NCBI GenBank assembly: GCA_937967725.1
Contig: CALBSY010000084.1
Coordinates: 1 to 6,878, forward strand
Length of the DNA stretch: 6,878 nt
Source of the DNA: an uncultured Alphaproteobacteria bacterium
Lineage (GTDB): Bacteria > Pseudomonadota > Alphaproteobacteria > Caulobacterales > Aquidulcibacteraceae
Reading direction: 5' to 3'
This document shows positions 5,481-6,878 of the stretch, piece after piece (within the stretch, counting starts at the first letter, position 1; each line of letters begins with the position of its first letter). Under the pieces are notes generated by a model. That model worked only from the letters and a program-made list of their open reading frames with translations. It was not told the DNA's origin and did no database searches. The position numbers and the translations under genes are program-made.

Positions 5481-6878
5481 TAGCCGCCGCGCGGCGCGAC
5501 TTGGATCGTGCCGGTGTCGGTGCGGGCCATCACGCCCGGGCGGTACATATCCTCCACTTGCGCCGCTGGCATGGTGAAGCGGCCGGGCGTCACCGCGCGC
5601 GCGATATAGGCGTAGCGGAACGACGAACGCAGATTAGCGGACGCCACGAAACGATCGTCGCGGGACTCTTGGACTTGTGTGGGCGTGATTTCACCGATCC
5701 AAGCAAACGGTCCGTCGCGGCGCGTGCCGTCCCAGCGCTCAGCTCCCGCGCCGTCGGACGGCGTAAGCAGCGTTTCGATTTCCAGCCCAGCGGGCAACAG
5801 ATCGACCAGCACGGTCGGGTAGTTGCGCGCGCCTTCAGGCTGGCCGGAGAGGACGACGACAACGCGGTCGCCTTGGCGGATCGAGCTCAGATCGGCCACC
5901 GTGCCATCCATGCGGAAGACCCGCTTGTCGATCGTGTAGCCCGATTGCATCGCCGGCGGCGCTTGGCGCGGTGCGCCGGAAAGCGAGAGCGAACGCCACA
6001 CCGGCCCGCGTGCATTGTTGCGGAACACCAAACCGGTGGCGAGGCGGCCTGCGTCGGCCATGATGCGCCGGTCGCGCATCTGTTCGCCGTTGAGCGACAC
6101 GTTCACCGGGCCCGATTGTTCAAGCAACGCGTTGGCCGCCAGCAGCAACTGCGCTTGCTCCTGCGTCATCAGCCGGTCGGCATCGGGCGCATCGCGCTCG
6201 AGCCGGATGCGCAGACGATCCACCAGTTGAGTCTCGCCTGCTTCCGCCGCTAGCGCCAATACGCCGGCGAGGTCGCGCAACGGCGTCTGGTACCAGTCGC
6301 CGGTGTTGCGATAACCGAGCGCGCGCTCGGCCTGGCGGAAGGCGTTGCGGGAGCGCGCGCGATCGCCCATATGCGCCAGCGCCGCGCCGATTTGCGCGCG
6401 CGCGAGCGGCGACGGTTCGTTAGCGAGGCGCGAGTCGTGGAAGTAGCGCAGCTGGCCGATGTCGGCCTCACCTGCCTTCGCCAGCACGTAGAGTGCGTAC
6501 GCCGCCGAGCGCGAACGCAGCAGCTGGTCGGTGTCGTTTGATCCGGGCCAACGATAGACCTCGAACTCATAACCGACGCCGCCGAAATCGTTAAGACGCG
6601 CTACGCGCCGCAGCGCGGAGTACGCTTGCTCCATCGGTTGACGCGGCACGGCCAGCCCTTCGCGCTGTGCGCGGGCCAGGAAGTCGGTCGTGTACGCGCC
6701 TAGCCATGGCGTGGCGTGCCCGTCTCCCGCGCGCCACAAGCCGAATGCGCCGTCCGGCCCTTGGCGGTCGAGCAATTGCGTAGCTGCGTCCTGCAGGCGC
6801 CGCGTGATGCGCGCGTCGCGCTGGGCGCCCGCCTCCGCCGCCAGCGTGTTGTAGTACAAAAGCGGCATCGCCACGCTG
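5480..6878 (-). CDS. yfhM: Bacterial alpha-2-macroglobulin, C-terminal part (gene continues past right edge)
   Basis: This is the last 465 residues of a large periplasmic or lipid-anchored protease-trapping protein; the frame is open to the window edge, so the GTG at 6874 is not a real start. The first visible residues, SVAMPLLYYNTLA, are the segment that directly follows the CxEQ thioester motif in this family, so that motif should lie just outside the window. About 240 residues of the helical thioester-domain barrel follow, with DGAFGLWRAG and WLGAYTTDFLARA. A beta-rich region and the C-terminal macroglobulin-like domain come next, ending with RYAYIARAVTPGRFTMPAAQVEDMYRP, a strong family signature. 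The stop lies 9 bp before pbpC. The family is known to be encoded beside PBP1C, as in E. coli yfhM-pbpC, and is thought to bait external proteases while PBP1C repairs the wall. Whether this copy keeps the thioester cannot be seen here. Confidence 0.93.
   Translation of the reverse strand, partial: SVAMPLLYYNTLAAEAGAQRDARITRRLQDAATQLLDRQGPDGAFGLWRAGDGHATPWLGAYTTDFLARAQREGLAVPRQPMEQAYSALRRVARLNDFGGVGYEFEVYRWPGSNDTDQLLRSRSAAYALYVLAKAGEADIGQLRYFHDSRLANEPSPLARAQIGAALAHMGDRARSRNAFRQAERALGYRNTGDWYQTPLRDLAGVLALAAEAGETQLVDRLRIRLERDAPDADRLMTQEQAQLLLAANALLEQSGPVNVSLNGEQMRDRRIMADAGRLATGLVFRNNARGPVWRSLSLSGAPRQAPPAMQSGYTIDKRVFRMDGTVADLSSIRQGDRVVVVLSGQPEGARNYPTVLVDLLPAGLEIETLLTPSDGAGAERWDGTRRDGPFAWIGEITPTQVQESRDDRFVASANLRSSFRYAYIARAVTPGRFTMPAAQVEDMYRPGVMARTDTGTIQVAPRGG

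Noticed and set aside
5501..6253. 250-codon + strand frame antisense to the alpha-2-macroglobulin gene
   Set aside because: It is Arg/His-rich with no domain and mirrors a clearly real gene; a typical GC-bias shadow.

Overview
The window looks like chromosomal DNA from a high-GC alphaproteobacterium. The evidence is the strong G/C third-position bias, GGAGG-type ribosome binding sites, and an alpha-2-macroglobulin/PBP1C gene pair next to an NfeD/slipin pair. A Caulobacterales- or Hyphomonadaceae-like origin is a guess from overall flavour, not something the sequence proves. I see no insertion sequence, tRNA, rRNA, CRISPR array or attachment site.

Left part (about 54-812, + strand): three tandem transcription units of about 260 bp. 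Each has the same parts in the same order: a bipartite element GCATCC-N15-GGCATC, a ribosome binding site, a 30-codon gene ending in QAAxIVA, and its own GC-rich hairpin terminator with a T tract. The three peptides are paralogous, have identical length and carry A-x-A at residues 18-20. That is what a Sec signal peptide would look like if it released a 10-residue C-terminal peptide. Nothing known to me matches this family, and it is the most interesting thing in the window.

Middle (829-1210): a probable small two-helix membrane protein on the - strand, then about 190 bp with no convincing gene but with a clear hairpin terminator just beyond the slipin stop codon.

Right part (1211-6878, all - strand, transcribed right to left): an apparent envelope operon. 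The order of transcription is the C-terminal part of a bacterial alpha-2-macroglobulin (runs off the right edge), then pbpC (9 bp gap), then nfeD (42 bp gap), then a slipin gene (ATGA overlap with nfeD). Alpha-2-macroglobulin and PBP1C are a known pair, thought to link trapping of hostile proteases with cell-wall repair. NfeD and slipin are a known membrane protease/SPFH-scaffold pair. Their joining here suggests a shared role in envelope maintenance, which is inference. The pbpC reading frame is broken by a +1-type frameshift between the SxN and KTGTS transpeptidase motifs; it is either a real pseudogene or a sequence error.
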